A stretch of DNA of 64,000 nucleotides, taken from Crocodylus rhombifer. Its lineage: Eukaryota > Chordata > Crocodylia > Crocodylidae. Below, in pieces: positions 45,001 to 56,620 of this stretch. A program made the translations under genes and the position numbers. Location of the stretch: contig JAVSML010025536.1 in assembly GCA_038503035.1 (NCBI GenBank), forward strand, positions 949,447 to 1,013,446, in the 5' to 3' direction. Positions within the stretch are counted from its first letter, which is position 1. Every line of letters starts with the position of its first letter. The notes beneath the pieces are model-generated. The model was not told where the DNA came from. It was given only the letters and a program-made list of their open reading frames with translations, and made no database searches.

Positions 45001-47295
45001 CCACTAGGTCTCCATGGGCTCCAAGAAGGAGACAAGTGGCACCTAGGGAGTAGGGAGGCTGTTCAAAGGTGGGGTCTTGGAGCAAGAGAGCTGGTGGGGG
45101 AGAGAGGAATGTCGGCCATTGAAATCCACCTTTGTGATTATAAATAATAAAAAATTTAATTCGGAAGTGCATTCTGCCAAACTCCACAATAAACCTCCTA
45201 GCAGGTCATTGAAATTCTCTTAATCAGGGTCAGAACCCACAAGCTGAGGTCTGCCCTGTGAGTTCAGTGGGAAAAATATTCTTCTTCCCAAGTAGATTTT
45301 TTTTACTCTTTCCTTTTCTCTTTGAGCTGGAAGAGACCCCCACATAAACATGCAGAGCAATTTTCCAGTACATTAACTCGGGAGGGGGGAATCCTTACTA
45401 TCCACACAAGGGCTTGGAAAAAAATGGAGAAACCGGGTGAGCCGAAGATGGATGAGCCTGGGATATAAGACAGGGTAGTTTTTCCACTGTCCTGCCCTAT
45501 ACACCTAGGACAAAGGCTTCATTGAGTGAGATGCTTGACATCAGCCTCATAAACTAGTAGTTGGGCACAAAAGGTCTGACACTTGAAAGTACCAGTCCCT
45601 GCCCTCTCTCCATTGCAGCTGCACACAGGGGCTGAGCCTAACAGTTGTGTCCCTTTGTCATCCTGTAGGATAAGAGGTGAAGATAAATAGTGTTGACTTT
45701 AATGCAGTCACACAATTTTGCGTTTTCCCAAAAGACAACATTTCCTCCCAAGACTTACATTATTACCCCAGGCAGAGAGAACCATCTTTCCTTCTCTTGG
45801 GGGGCGGGGACTGCTTGGGGGTACCAGGGGGCAAGGGAAGGGCAGGAGAAACCAGAGCTTCTGCACCTCTTTCCCTGCAAAGAGGTGGGCTATGGTTTCT
45901 CCGGCTCTTGCTTTGTTATGGTGGGCTTTTTTCTTTCTCGTGGGAAAGGACAGAAAAGCTGGGAATGAGACTGGAAAATATAAAAGATTCTGTACTAAAA
46001 AAACCCCAGCCCTGAAACAGAGTAAATATTCCCTAAAGATCAGCCCCAGCAAGAAGAAATCTGTTAAGTAGTAGCTTCCTGGAACAAGCTGGTTCACAAC
46101 AAACTCCTTGGAAACCTCGTCATCCATAAATTCCACTGGCTTCAAAGACTGGAGTGTTATTTTACCCTTAAATGCATTTAGACTCTAAGCATTTATTTGG
46201 ATGTATTCACATATTCCCTGAGACACGTTAGGTGAGGAAGAATTTGGATAATGGGACCTGTGAGCCCAAGTGCAGTCGGTTAGAGCCGAATTAAATTGTC
46301 TGGAAGATGCACTGCCTGAATACTAGCTTGGAAATAGAATGTCTTCTGTGATCTGTCGGTGTCATTCCAGGCAGAGGCTCATTAGAAGACAATGGGGACA
46401 GTTCCCAAGCTATTGACATTTGTCTCCATTCAGTCCCCTTTCCCCCCCTTTCCATAGTGGTCTTGGGGAGACCATATCACACAGATGTATGAGCTAGTTA
46501 AAAATGCTGGACAAGAGGGAATTCTGTAGTAGTGAGAAATGTAAATGTTATTCCAAGCCTATATCTACACCGCAGACTGCGCTGTGGCATAGAGATACGC
46601 AAGTTAGCTTTAAATGTAATAGGTCAGATACCAGAGACAAGTGTGCTAATTTACTCAAGACACAGGGTAAATTAGATGGTATATGGAGCTCCATGCTGCT
46701 GAAGCGACAGTTTCTGGTATTCAAGCTAAATGGCTTAAAACTAGCCTGCATATTTCTATGCTGAACTGTAGTCTGCAGTGGTAGACATACCCCTAGGTAA
46801 TGCCCTGCAGAGAAGAAAGGGAAGAGGTGAGATGGGAAGACAAAACGACAGTGTCCCTTTTTGAGAATTAACTCCCATATTCTGAATTAACTGTATTTTT
46901 TCCTTCTCAAGGCCAGGTGTCTAGTGAAGTTTAATTCTTAGCTCTTCATTTAACTCACTCTCTGTGACCTTGAACAAGCTTCAAAGGATGTTTTACGTGC
47001 TTAAGCAGTGCAGCTTGTGCCTATTTGATAAGAGATGAGCTAGGAAATTCTAGAAAGGGCAAAAGCGACATCTTTCTGGAATTTTTTCCCCCTATCTTCA
47101 GAGACCTTTTGACTTCCTAAGCAGGGAAACTAAACAGAAAACAGGAAGTTATGAATTTGGAAAATAAAGTCAATCCCTTGACTGAAAGAGGGACAGAGAC
47201 TTTAGCATCCTGTTTTAAAGCATGCTTACTTCATGGCTTTGTTTTTGGCTTGAGTAGGAGTAAGAAGTCTCTGTGGCCTAGCATATCTGGCAACT
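42080..47295. other. 5.2 kb block with no recognised repeats or genes
   Basis: The longest stretch in the window without a recognisable mobile element. At most a faint MIR-like core near 46950-46980 (TCTCTGTGACCTTGAACAAG). Small hairpin AGGTGTTGTTGTTCAACACCT at 44615-44635. Frames of up to 145 codons (45708-46145, minus) have no domain and overlap frames on the other strand. Homopolymers include an A run near 42765-42774. Confidence 0.45.
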
Positions 47296-47304
47296 GTTTG
47301 ACAG

Positions 47305-47362
47305 TAAGAAGAAACCTGGCCTCCTTAAAATCAATGGTAAAACTCCCAGGTGTGCTCAGAAT
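47305..47362. repeat. possible palindromic repeat fragment
   Basis: CTTAAAATCAATGGTAAAAC followed by TCCCAGGTGTGCTCAGAATT resembles part of the 'tcaatgg(g/c)aaaactcc...ggatttgg' sauropsid repeat. Weak. Confidence 0.3.
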
Positions 47363-47600
47363 TTGGCTATTAAGCAATATTTCTGCCTAAAGCAATGAAG
47401 AACCATTTGCTTTAATAAGTCATGTTAGGAAAAGAGTATCTGAAGTGAGCTTTTATTTTTGTGACTTAGTTTGTCTGTGACCAACTTGAGCTGTGCACTA
47501 CTTGAAGTCAAGGCCTGACTGTTCAGGAACTCTGAACATTCAGATCTCTAAGGAATTAGTTGAGGTTTCTACCAGCATAGGTCAAATTAACCTGACCATG

Positions 47601-47730
47601 GGCCAGATTTTGAAAGGTGTTTCCAAAATGGTGAGAGTTAGATACTTAATCCGCCTGAAGCCACTTTGAGAACTGCAATAGGTGCCTATCCACATCCTTG
47701 GGTGTAGAAATACCTTTGAAAATCTGGACT
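47601..47730. mobile_element. 130 bp palindromic MITE
   Basis: The left end GGCCAGATTTTGAAAGGTGT and right end TACCTTTGAAAATCTGGACT are inverted, with CCAGATTTT-AAAGGT shared at 14 of 15 positions. The inside holds GTGCCTATCCACATCCTTGG. This is a common sauropsid non-autonomous element. No target duplication was found. Confidence 0.7.
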
Positions 47731-49318
47731 CTCCTATCTACAGGTGGTGCTTATTCCTCTGGAAATAAGTAATTCTGTAGTCCTACTACACAAAGAGGCA
47801 AGGCCTGCATTAAAATTAAAGTACAGAGAGATCTTACACGTGCTGACTACCTACCTTCCATTGATTTCCACTTCTGGCTCTCCAAATACTGATTGATAAA
47901 TTTTGTTCATCAGCTTAATGACAATATTTTGTGCAATAGCTGAAGTAGAGAACTAAGGGCAAGACTCTTGGGCCATCACTCAGGCAGAGCAAAGAAGGGA
48001 GAAGCTGCCAAAATAGTATTTAAAGATACAGTGGTTACTCCGAAAGGTATAAAGCTGGCTCTGTGATACTCCTCCCAGCAACACAGGGTACAGGGTCCAA
48101 GACTGAGGTTAAAATGAGTTTACTGCATTCTTGCAATCCTGAGTTGGCCAAACTTAGAGCATCCTGAAAGCCACAACAATTTTTTTCCAGATTGAAATTG
48201 GATTTTTTTTTTGCCTGAAGGGTGAGGAGTGGAACATAGTAAAGTTGACTCTAAGCCACTTTTCTCCCTCACCCTTTCTTAACACGTACCCAGGCCCAGT
48301 GCATTTCATTTGGTTTCAAGAATCATTCTGTTTGATTCAGTTCCATTCCTAGTTTGTTCAAAGCAATAGGAGGTTTTTGCTAGCAAGGCTTTCAGTTCAT
48401 TTGCCTGAGGAAAACCCTTGATTCTAGACTTTAATTAAGCATCTTCCCATTTCCTAAACACAGCAGCAGACATTTGAAAATGATCATTGCTTGGAAATGG
48501 CACAAGCAATGACTTGATTAAGTGTTTATGTTGGCTGTTATGCAGTGTTGGGAAAGTCCATAGCTGGTCAGTATGTTTTTTCTTAGGAACTGACCCAGAA
48601 AAAATGCATTTTTTTGCCCTCTACCAATGCTATGATTAAAATCATTGGCCTGTGCCTTTGTTATTGTAAGTTTGAATTACTGTATTTTTAAAATTTATTT
48701 TAGTCAAGTTACTTGATTGCATTATTTCCAGGATATATCTTATTCCCAAGAAGTAGCTAGCATTCTTATTGGTACATTGCCCTCTTGGCCTTTTATTCCC
48801 TCGAACTCCTTTCCTGAATTGTTACCCTGTAAAATTCCACATTGATTTTGAAGCTATCTGACTTACATTTAAGTCTGAACAGTCTGAAGCCCAACATATC
48901 TAACCAATTTTCTTTCGCTGTCTAGTAGAAATTGTGCCATCAAGTAGAATTGACTAAGCTGGTTGTAATACTGTGACATATGGGAAGAATGGGCAAACAA
49001 GACCAGGTACAGGTGTTTCATATTATCTTGTCCTTCTTCCAGTGTGCCTAATACCTGCTCGGTGTGTATAGGAATTCCCTGGGAGATGGATTTGACACCT
49101 TCCCCAAATCCTTTAACCCTGCCTTACTCCTCTTTCCCCCCTCCCACCTCCCCCACTGCCCACGACAGTGGAACAAAACCAGTCTCATGGCTGAGGTGAG
49201 AGATTGAATACAGTACTAAACCGTATACATGTTACGCAAAGCATCCTCTTGCTAAGAACAATAAAATAGATTTCTGGTTTAAAGTATGGTTTATGTTTAA
49301 AACTGATAATGGTTTATA
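47731..49318. other. unique sequence, no gene seen
   Basis: T and A homopolymers near 48181 and 48205. No frame over 60 codons apart from background, and no repeat is recognised. Confidence 0.45.
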
Positions 49319-49985
49319 GTTTCATAGTTTCATAGTTGGTAGGGTGGGAAGGGACCTGAACAGATCATCTAGTCCGACCCCCTGCCATGGCAGGAAAGAG
49401 TACTGGGGTCAAACGACACCAGCAAGATGTTCATCTAACCTCCTCTTAAAACTCCCCAGGGTAGGAGCCAGCACCACATCCCTTGGAAGTTGGTTCCAGA
49501 CCCTAGCTGCCCTGACCGTGAAGTCACGCCTCCTGATGTCTAGCCTAAACCTGCCCTCTGCCAGCTTGTGACCGTTATTCCTGGTCACTCCTGGCGGTGC
49601 TCGGGGGAACAGGGACTCCCCCAATGCCCGCTGATCCCCCCTGACTAGTTTATAACAGGCCACAAGATCCCCCCTCAGCCTCCTCTTGTGGAGGCTGAAC
49701 AGGTTCAGGTCCCATAGCCTCTCCTCGTAGGGCCTGCCCTGCTGTCCCCTGACCATGCGAGTGGCCTCCTCTGGACCCTCTCCATGCTGTCCACATCCCC
49801 CCTGAAGTGCGGCGCCCAGAACTGGACGCAGTACTCCAGCTGCGGCCTGACCAGTGCCGCATAGAGGGGGAGGGTCACCTCCCTGGACCTGCTCGAGATG
49901 CATCTGTGGATGCATGACAAGGTGCGGTTGGCCTTCCTGACTGCATCCCTACACTGCCGACCCATGTTTACAGAGCGAAAAAACA
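49319..49985 (-). pseudogene. CR1 LINE, 5'-truncated, reverse transcriptase C-terminus
   Basis: CR1 retrotransposon copied in minus orientation. The 3' end carries octamer-like repeats (CATAGTTT twice, 49322-49337) beside GGGAAGGGACCTGAACAGAT. Two minus frames code for the ORF2 C-terminal domain: 49705-49986 with ANRTLSCIHRCISSRSRE and RPQLEYCVQFWAP, and 49409-49915 with GRPYEERLWDLNLFSLHKRR, RNNGHKL, FRLDIRRRDF and the ending SFKRRLDEHLAGV. The two join across a one-base frameshift near 49766. The catalytic palm and endonuclease are missing (truncated). High GC and long undamaged frames suggest it is one of the younger insertions here. Confidence 0.85.
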
Positions 49986-50897
49986 TTTGAGTGAAAAAAA
50001 CCCCCTATTTTTTGATGGGAAATACCATTTTTGGCAAAAGTTTGAATTTTGAACTATCTAGTCTGCTTAATAGGCTGATTGAGTAAAACTTGTTTTAAAA
50101 CACCAAAAAACGCATTTAACTTGAACTTTTTTTAAGCAGCTTTGTATAACCGTAGTTAGCTTTTATGTCGTGTTTTCCACTTGTGGAGCTCAAAATGTGT
50201 TTCAAAGGATGGTGATCAACCCAATTACCCCCCACTTTACCAGCTGGGTTCCTGGGACACACAGGAGGTCTCTAGAGCAGTTCTCTAGGAGAGACAACAT
50301 CAAATATAAGAGTTCCTGGCTTTGAGTGTAGGGTCCCTTTCTGTGGACAGCACTGCTTTTATACTCTAAAAGAGCAACGAAACATATATACAATGGACCG
50401 GTGCCTTTTACACAGGTTATAGTGACCAATTTAAGTTCCATGGAAAATAATAGGAGAATAGAACCAACTCAGAGTGATGTATGATCGTAGTAGATAGACT
50501 GCTTTATACATCAGGTAAATTTCAAAAGTTTTAAAATTATAAATCATTTTATAATTTAAATGAACTTTGTAAAAATCAAATGTGTTATTTAACTCATTTT
50601 CTGCACAGTAACTTACTTCCCCAGAAGAAAGAAAAAAGTTCAACCAAACAAAAAATCATTAACTTTCTTAGATGGATTACATGTTTCTTAGATGGATTTG
50701 CATGTAATGAACTGAATGATCTTGAATAATGTCAACAAAACTATTAATGTGCTCAAAGTTAGGTGTGTGCTTAAGTAAATGTGCAGCTAAATTAAGTGCT
50801 TAACTGAGCCCCTAGCTCAATCTGGCTTTTATCATTAAAAAAAACAACCCCCCCCCAAACTACCTACAATTTAAAATACATTTAAGAAAAGAAATAA
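49986..50897. other. unique sequence, no gene seen
   Basis: AT-rich. An adjacent A run and C run lie at about 50839-50857. No frame of interest. Confidence 0.45.
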
Positions 50898-51265
50898 GCA
50901 AGAACTAGGGGACTCCCACTGAAACTAACAAGGGGAAGTCCTTTTTTTCCATAGGATGTAGTTGTGGAACTCATTGCCACAGTGGGTTGTAAAAGTAGAT
51001 AGCATGAAAAGGTTCAAAAGAGGATTAGTCCATTGGGAGCTATTAAATAAAGCAGTCATGGATGTGTCCTCTAACATCCCTTAACCAATAATGTCCGATG
51101 CCATGGAGAGTGGGGCAGGGGATGGATCACTCTAGATATGCCCCATACATATAGTCCCCCTGTAAAGCATCTATTTGCCATTGTTGGAAATGTGGCTACC
51201 AGGGTAGATGGACCATTGGTCTGACATAGTATGGTACTTCTTATGTTCTTGCATTTTTCTAATTT
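50898..51265 (+). mobile_element. CR1 LINE 3' fragment
   Basis: AAGAACTAGGGGACTCCCAC, then GTGGAACTCATTGCCACAGT (family word WNSLP, then VDSMKRFKRGL), then a 3' UTR ending GGACCATTGGTCTGACATAG and TATGGTACTTCTTATGTTCT. This is the sense-strand end of a CR1 subfamily; the same end appears in antisense at 60812. Broken by a stop before WNSLP. Confidence 0.7.
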
Positions 51266-51534
51266 TTATGCTAAAAAATTACTAACCCTGGTAAAACTGG
51301 AAGGAAAAAAAATCCCAATTTTATAGGCTTGTGAAAAATAAAATGTTATGCATGAACCTTCTTTCTCCCTGCCCCCTCCCCCAAATAAATAAAAATAAAA
51401 GCCATCTTTAAAGAAAAGTTATTGGATGAAAAGCCCCAAAAATAAAAAATAAAAATAAAAGAATAAAATGCCTCAAGTCATATTGATTTTTAAGAAAAGT
51501 GGGTTTGGGCCATATCTCACTTTAAAAGCTGCCA

Positions 51535-51640
51535 ACATCTGAAGAAAATACATTTACATCCTGAAAGCTTGTGTGTGCTATTTCTAACCGATTTGTTAGT
51601 CCAGTAAAAGGTTGCACTTTAACTACCTTGGCACGCTTAA
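51535..51640 (+). repeat. sauropsid repeat, 'catctgaagaa...gaaagctt' module
   Basis: CCAACATCTGAAGAAAATAC, CATCCTGAAAGCTTGTGTGT and AACCGATTTGTTAGTCCAGT match the common module 'catctgaagaagtggg...cgaaagcttatg...aatttgttagtct'. Related to 6988-7032 (minus). Confidence 0.5.
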
Positions 51641-52239
51641 GAATAATTGGCATTTCTTTCATTTTATGGCATCATTTAAGCTTCAGAATGGATTATTTGC
51701 TTGCATATTCCTGCCTTTTGGAGTCACTGATAGATGAGTTCACACTCAGAAGGAACTCTCCAATTTCTCTTTTTGAGAACTATAGCGTGATCTGTTCTAT
51801 TAGAGTAAAATTCACTCTCGTGGAATGAGCAGGAGGAAATGCTTTGCTCATGGCCTAAGCTGCTGTAGGGTTTCTGAGAAGGGCTGATAACATGGGTAGC
51901 TTGTCAAAGTTGGGTTAAGGCCCCACAATCACTCCCAAGGGATCATATGGGAAGGGGGAATAGGAATAGTAGAAAGACCTATAAGATGGATGACTTCATG
52001 GTGTGTGTTCTTATCCATTGACCATTGAACTATACGCAATCATCCTCAATGACTTCAACATTGTCTCAATTAGTCTCGTGTAGCCTCCATAGCTGCCATT
52101 CTAGTCCATAGACTGAGGGAATGGCTGTGATGGACAAAATCCAGCTACTTGGCCTTTGCATGAAAAGGGATAAATCTCGGCCTTAGTGAATTCCTATTTA
52201 CTGCACACAAAATGTCCTATGTGAGGGAATTCACTCTAT
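51641..52239. other. unique sequence, no gene seen
   Basis: No repeat or credible frame is recognised. Confidence 0.45.
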
Positions 52240-52485
52240 CAAAGGAAAGCCATTTTCATTCTGATTTGTGTCTAAAACATGAAAACAACATAACAGCTGC
52301 ATGCTGCATTGAATAAAGAACATACACATGCATTTAAATCACTTATATCTTACTTTTTTATGATGCAGTTGTGAATTATGTTCTTTTTGCATCTGTAATT
52401 AGTGGGCAGAACAGATGGTGAAGGCTTCGTTTAAAGTGATATGTCCATTAAAATAACCTATGCTGCCAAATGATTGTTCACTATA
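52240..52485. other. possible conserved non-coding block
   Basis: Repeat-free, with TCTGTAATTAGTGGGC, GCATTTAAATCAC and TTTATGATGCAG words. Homeodomain- and octamer-like cores are dense. Needs cross-species alignment. Confidence 0.22.
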
Positions 52486-53361
52486 ACAGGGTATTTGTTC
52501 ACTACAGCAGGCATTTTCCTCCACTGAAATATACTGGAAAGGCCTACAGACTTTACACAATGCTTATTATTTTCAGGGTTTGCCTTATATAGGGATTCAC
52601 TTGTAAGCAAGGTAAGCACCATAACCCCAAAGCATTTGTTTTACCATCAAATTATTATTTAAAAATTACCTTGTATATAATGATAAGGATATATGGCTAT
52701 GAATAATCAGTTATACTTAATAGGACAGCATTGACCTGGTTCTTTCTTCTCTAATCTCCCCTCCATAAACAAGCAAGCTGTCCTAAAAGCATATGTGGAG
52801 TAAGTTTGTTGAGTTAATTTCCAATGGCCAGTTGTTCATATTACACAATTTGGCACAAAGTACAGCCTCAGGAAAGGATCCGTCCTACTATAAAACAAAG
52901 GAGTGTTGTAGGGTAAGGTTGAAATGCATTGCCAAAGTGGCCTGGGGGAGTTTGCACTCCACCTTGCATTCACCCAGATGGTGTTTTTATGAGCACTAAG
53001 ATTTCTGAATCTAATGTTCTAGACAACAGAACAAAATAAAAAGATAGGAAAAAAAATAATCAGCTTGGTTTTGTAGGAAATCAGATAAGAAAGTAGTTAG
53101 AGATTGGGAACTAGGTGATGGAAGGAGGTTGTTGAGAAGATGTCAGTGGTATGAAGCCAACTCAGGCTAGTTGTAATGGGAGTTCACTGCCAAAGCCAAT
53201 TGGGAATTGTTTGGTGGTTTATCAAAAATAAATTGGTAGTCTTAGTCCAGTTCCCAAGGGAGATATAAACCAATAATAAACTCTTGTGTCTGGCATTCTC
53301 AACAGAAAGGCCTATGACTGTGGACAATGGAGAGTCACCCTTTCAGGACCTCTCTCCAAGT
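52486..53361. other. unique sequence, no gene seen
   Basis: No repeat family or frame with a domain is recognised. Confidence 0.45.
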
Positions 53362-53367
53362 TAGGGC

Positions 53368-53406
53368 AGGACTGTGGCACAAGAGCACTGTTGCTAGGTT
53401 ATATCT
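53368..53406 (+). repeat. 39-bp direct repeat, copy 1
   Basis: Starts AGGACTGTGGCACAAGAGCA and ends TTGCTAGGTTATATCT. Identical to 53831-53869 except for one base (AAGAGC against AAGCGC). The two copies bracket a CR1 fragment and the first part of repeat copy C. Confidence 0.85.
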
Positions 53407-53464
53407 GCTCCCTGGAAAGATAACTTCTTTCTCCAAGGCTCTCACCCACATATCTTCCAGGAGC

Positions 53465-53640
53465 ACCAAGATTCAGCCCGTCCATCATTGACCTGGAAAG
53501 GTGTGGGTTTGGTCCTTGGACCAGTGCTGTTCAATATCTTCACCAGTGATTTGGATGAGGGTGGGGGAAGCACTCTGTCCAAATTTGTGGACAACACCAA
53601 ATTATGGGGCAAAGTAAACAATGCTCCCAGCCTGTAGCTG
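53465..53640 (+). pseudogene. CR1 reverse transcriptase palm fragment
   Basis: The plus strand reads LGPVLFNIFTSDLDEG and, 9-10 codons later, STLSKFVDNTKLWG. These are RT motifs B' and C of a CR1 ORF2. The catalytic ADD triad is replaced by VDN, so the enzyme would be dead. The frame is lost around this piece. It probably belongs to the same insertion as 54504-55095, interrupted by repeat copy C, since the two pieces have the same strand and are in order with a stretch of the RT missing between them. Confidence 0.7.
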
Positions 53641-53655
53641 GACCAAGCTTAGCCC

Positions 53656-54503
53656 TTGTTGTCAGGCCTCAGGCACATGCATTCATACCGTCGTCCTCTC
53701 ACTAGGGCCTGTCATGCTCCAACCCCTGTTCCAGGGTGTCTGCCATGCATCAAGAACTTATACCACCTTGCTCCCTCTTGGAGAGGGCCCCTTCGGCTAT
53801 AGATTTTATCTAGCGCACACCTTGGGTGGTAGGACTGTGGCACAAGCGCACTGTTGCTAGGTTATATCTTAAGGGCCCTTATGGGCCAGTCCTGTGACCC
53901 TCACCAGGGTAGTGGCCAGCCAATTACCTGACTGGGGCCAAACTTCCCCTGTCCCCTCCTTGCACATACACTCCAGGATCTCAGCCCTGTGGTCTCCCCC
54001 TCACTGGGGCTCCACATCTCTACCTCTTCATTGGGGGCCTGTCCTTACTGGCGCTTCACATCTTCCCCTCACTGGGGTTATGGGGCTTCTCTCCCTGGTG
54101 GGGACTCAGGTGGCCATAGCTACACCTGGCCCCAACTGTTACCCACAGTGATGTAGGGGCTAGGGGTTATTGAGGCACCCCAACCTGCCTTCCACTGGGG
54201 TGATAACTGGTCAGGTATTTTTCTGGAGGCTCCCGTGCCACTTGAAGCCCCACCAGGACACCCGCTCCCAGCAGGGTGCAGTTTTAGGTAATGCCCAGGA
54301 CCAAGAGCTTCCCACTCCTACCTGTAGATGTTCTCATGCGGCAGCTCATCCAGGCAATATTTCATGCAAACTGCTCTGTTTATGTAGGGGACCATGGTTC
54401 TAAAATGGCCACCACAGTCAAGCACCTGTTGGCTGCTTTACTTGGCCCTTAAAGTGGCAGGCACCAACAGTTTCTTGCCACGGTAGAGCTAACCACAGTC
54501 TAT
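53656..54503 (+). repeat. unclassified ~1 kb GC-rich repeat, copy C, inside CR1
   Basis: Matches copy B (40456-41458) in order: repeated CTCACTGGGGCT-type words, TGGGACTCAGGTGGCC-like segment, CCACTGGGGTGATAACTGG, CAGCAGGGTGCAGTTTTAGG, TGCCCAGGACCAAGAGC and the end AAAGTGGCAGGCACCAACAG then TTGCCACGG. It separates two parts of one CR1, so it is younger than that CR1. The left boundary is approximate. Confidence 0.55.
53831..53869 (+). repeat. 39-bp direct repeat, copy 2
   Basis: 38 of 39 bases equal 53368-53406. It lies 463 bp downstream, inside repeat copy C. The sequence outside the 39 bp does not match. Confidence 0.85.
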
Positions 54504-55095
54504 CATGCATTAGCAGGTGCATCCAGAACAGGTCCAGGGAGGTAATACTTCCCCTCTATGCGGCATCGGTAAGGAGTACTTACCAATGGAGTACTGCATC
54601 CAGTTTTGGGTAGTGCACTTCAAGAAGGATATGGATAACCTCGAGAGGGCCACTTGGATGGCTAGGGGCCTTCAGGTAAGACCCTACAAGGAGAGATTGA
54701 GGGACCTGGATCTTTTCAGCCTCTGCAAGACAAGGCTGAGAGGTGATATTGTGGCCATCTATTCATCTTGGAGAGGGAGAGGGCAGCAAGGAATAGAAGA
54801 TACTCTGTTTACCAGGGTGCCTGTTGGGGTAGCTAGAAACAATGGCCACAAACTGACAGAGAGCAGATTTAGATTGGACATCAGGAAGAACTTCTTCATG
54901 GTAAGGGTTACCAGAGTCTGGAATGGGCTTCCAAGGGAAGCCCTACCTTGGAGGTCTTTAAGAGGAGACTGGACAAGGACCTGGCTGGGGTTATCTGACT
55001 CCAGCACTCTTTCCTGCCTAGGGCAGGGGGTCAGATTTTATGATCTACTGAGGTCCCTTCCAACCCTAAAAATCTATCAAATCTATGACATCATA
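54504..55095 (+). pseudogene. CR1 LINE ORF2 C-terminus and 3' end
   Basis: An open frame at 54517-55119 (200 codons) holds CR1 ORF2 C-terminal words: MEYCIQFWVVHF, RPYKERLRDLDLFSLCKTRL, RNNGHKLTESRFRLDIRKNF and RVTRVWNGLPRE. A frame change near 54943 garbles the last about 20 family residues. The 3' end shows CCTTCCAACCCTAAAAATCT followed by short ATCTATGA-type repeats (about 55070-55090), the CR1 terminus. No endonuclease or complete palm; inactive. Confidence 0.85.
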
Positions 55096-55908
55096 AAAGC
55101 TCTTTTTAAGCCTTATTAGGAAGACACTGGTTTTGTGTTGGTCGATTTGCAAATGGGTGAATTTCAGCCAGTGTTACCATATAGTTCATCAGCATTGATA
55201 GGAAAGTTGTTTTGGCATGGGGCAATTTATTTACAACAAGCCAAAGTCTTTGCTGGTTGCAACGTCAGTGAAATCAATAAAGCTGCATCCATTAAACCAG
55301 AAAACAGTTGGGTTGTCTGTATGCTAAAGTCTGAATTTCCCATGTAGACTTTGATCCAAAGAGTTTTTTTAAAATTCTTATGGCATTATGAAGCAGCATG
55401 CTTTACTGGGCAGTGCAAGCAGGAATAAACTGCTTGACATAGAGAAAGAGCGTGACATATGTATGACATTCATTACCAAGGTGTTATATGGAACTGCAAT
55501 GTAGTACCTAATACAATAATAAAGAGTAGTGACTAAAGAGGTATCTTATTTTGATGGACACCTTGATTTCTTATTTCATGTATACATAGAATTTGTGGGG
55601 GGGTACTTTAATTTTTGCACTCTGAAAGGCCTGTATGTTATAATTTGAGTTTCCACCCCTTAAGCTGAAAAACAGTTTTTCAGAGGTCAAGTAGGTTTTG
55701 CTGAGTGTCTCTATTATTCTATGTTGGATTTTGATTTTTTTTTCAGTGTGCCTATAACTCTTGTGTTACCCTACCTGTCGTTGATCATCATTACCCAGTT
55801 ATTGTAACACAAGAAGCACACATGGTTTCCAGACTGCACTTCTGATCTCCTCCAGTCCACAGCTGTTTGCTTAATGCATGCTTGTGGTTTGTTTCCTCTG
55901 CCCTGGAA
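55096..55908. other. unique sequence, no gene seen
   Basis: No repeat or domain-bearing frame. The T run near 55735-55743 is minor. Confidence 0.45.
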
Positions 55909-55912
55909 TTAA

Positions 55913-55952
55913 AAAGAGAGTGAGTGAGTGAGAGAGAGGGGAGAGAGAGAGG
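55913..55952. repeat. GA-rich microsatellite
   Basis: GAGTGAGTGAGTGAGAGAGA followed by GGGGAGAGAGAGAGG: mixed GAGT and GA units. Confidence 0.85.
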
Positions 55953-56100
55953 CCACAGAGCAGAAAAGAAAATGCTAATTCAAATGTTGATTGTGGCATC
56001 ATTAGAGGCTGACATTGGCTCAGTATATGTTCAGGGCTCTTCTAGTGCATACAGGTTTCACTCCATTAAGGTCAAGAGCTTTACCTGCCTGCCCACCTAA
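55953..56100. other. possible conserved non-coding segment
   Basis: A short repeat-free stretch (GCTAATTCAAATGTTGATTG, GGCATCATTAGAGGCTGAC) between two microsatellites, with the texture of conserved non-coding DNA. Very tentative. Confidence 0.15.
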
Positions 56101-56105
56101 GGAAG

Positions 56106-56107
<2 letters not shown>

Positions 56108-56147
<40 letters not shown>
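56108..56147. repeat. (TG)n microsatellite
   Basis: About 20 uninterrupted GT dinucleotide units; likely length-polymorphic. Confidence 0.95.
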
Positions 56148-56148
<1 letters not shown>

Positions 56149-56259
56149 AGATGAGACCTTCAGCATTGTTAAATCAGTCAGGGAAGTGGTGAGTGACATG
56201 TTTTTGCAAGTAGGGGGGGAGACAAGTTTCTAGTTCTTGAAGAGACCTGTTGGAATAAA

Positions 56260-56620
56260 CGCATCCCAGATAATAGCATCTCGGCAGGACAAAGGCAACA
56301 TCAGGGTATAAATACCATCAGTCTGAGACATACTGATGGGGTGGCAAGCAGACAATGGGCACAAACTGCCTAATGCATTGTGTTAAGATAGCAATACCAC
56401 TTAATGGCAACTGCAAAATAAAGCATTATGTTCGCCAGCAGAAAAGAAAATGCAAATTGATTCTCTTTTTGTTTAGAATTAAGTGCTTATCAAAATTTGT
56501 AGGTAAGCTGGAACCACAACTCTGCCCACAATAAACCCATTTCATTCTGATAAATGTTAAAGGGTTGTATTTGTTGTTGTTGTCAGCCGAGGCAGAGCCG
56601 GGGTTTCTTCCTCCCTCCCC
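56260..56620. other. possible conserved non-coding block
   Basis: Repeat-free sequence with GCATTATGTTCGCCAGC, GAAAATGCAAATTGATTC (an octamer-like ATGCAAAT) and TAGAATTAAGTGCTTATC. No frame with a domain. Candidate for alignment. Confidence 0.25.

Noticed and set aside
45708..46145. 145-codon minus-strand frame with three overlapping plus-strand frames
   Set aside because: Mutual overlap on both strands and low-complexity residues point to chance frames in a GC-richer patch.
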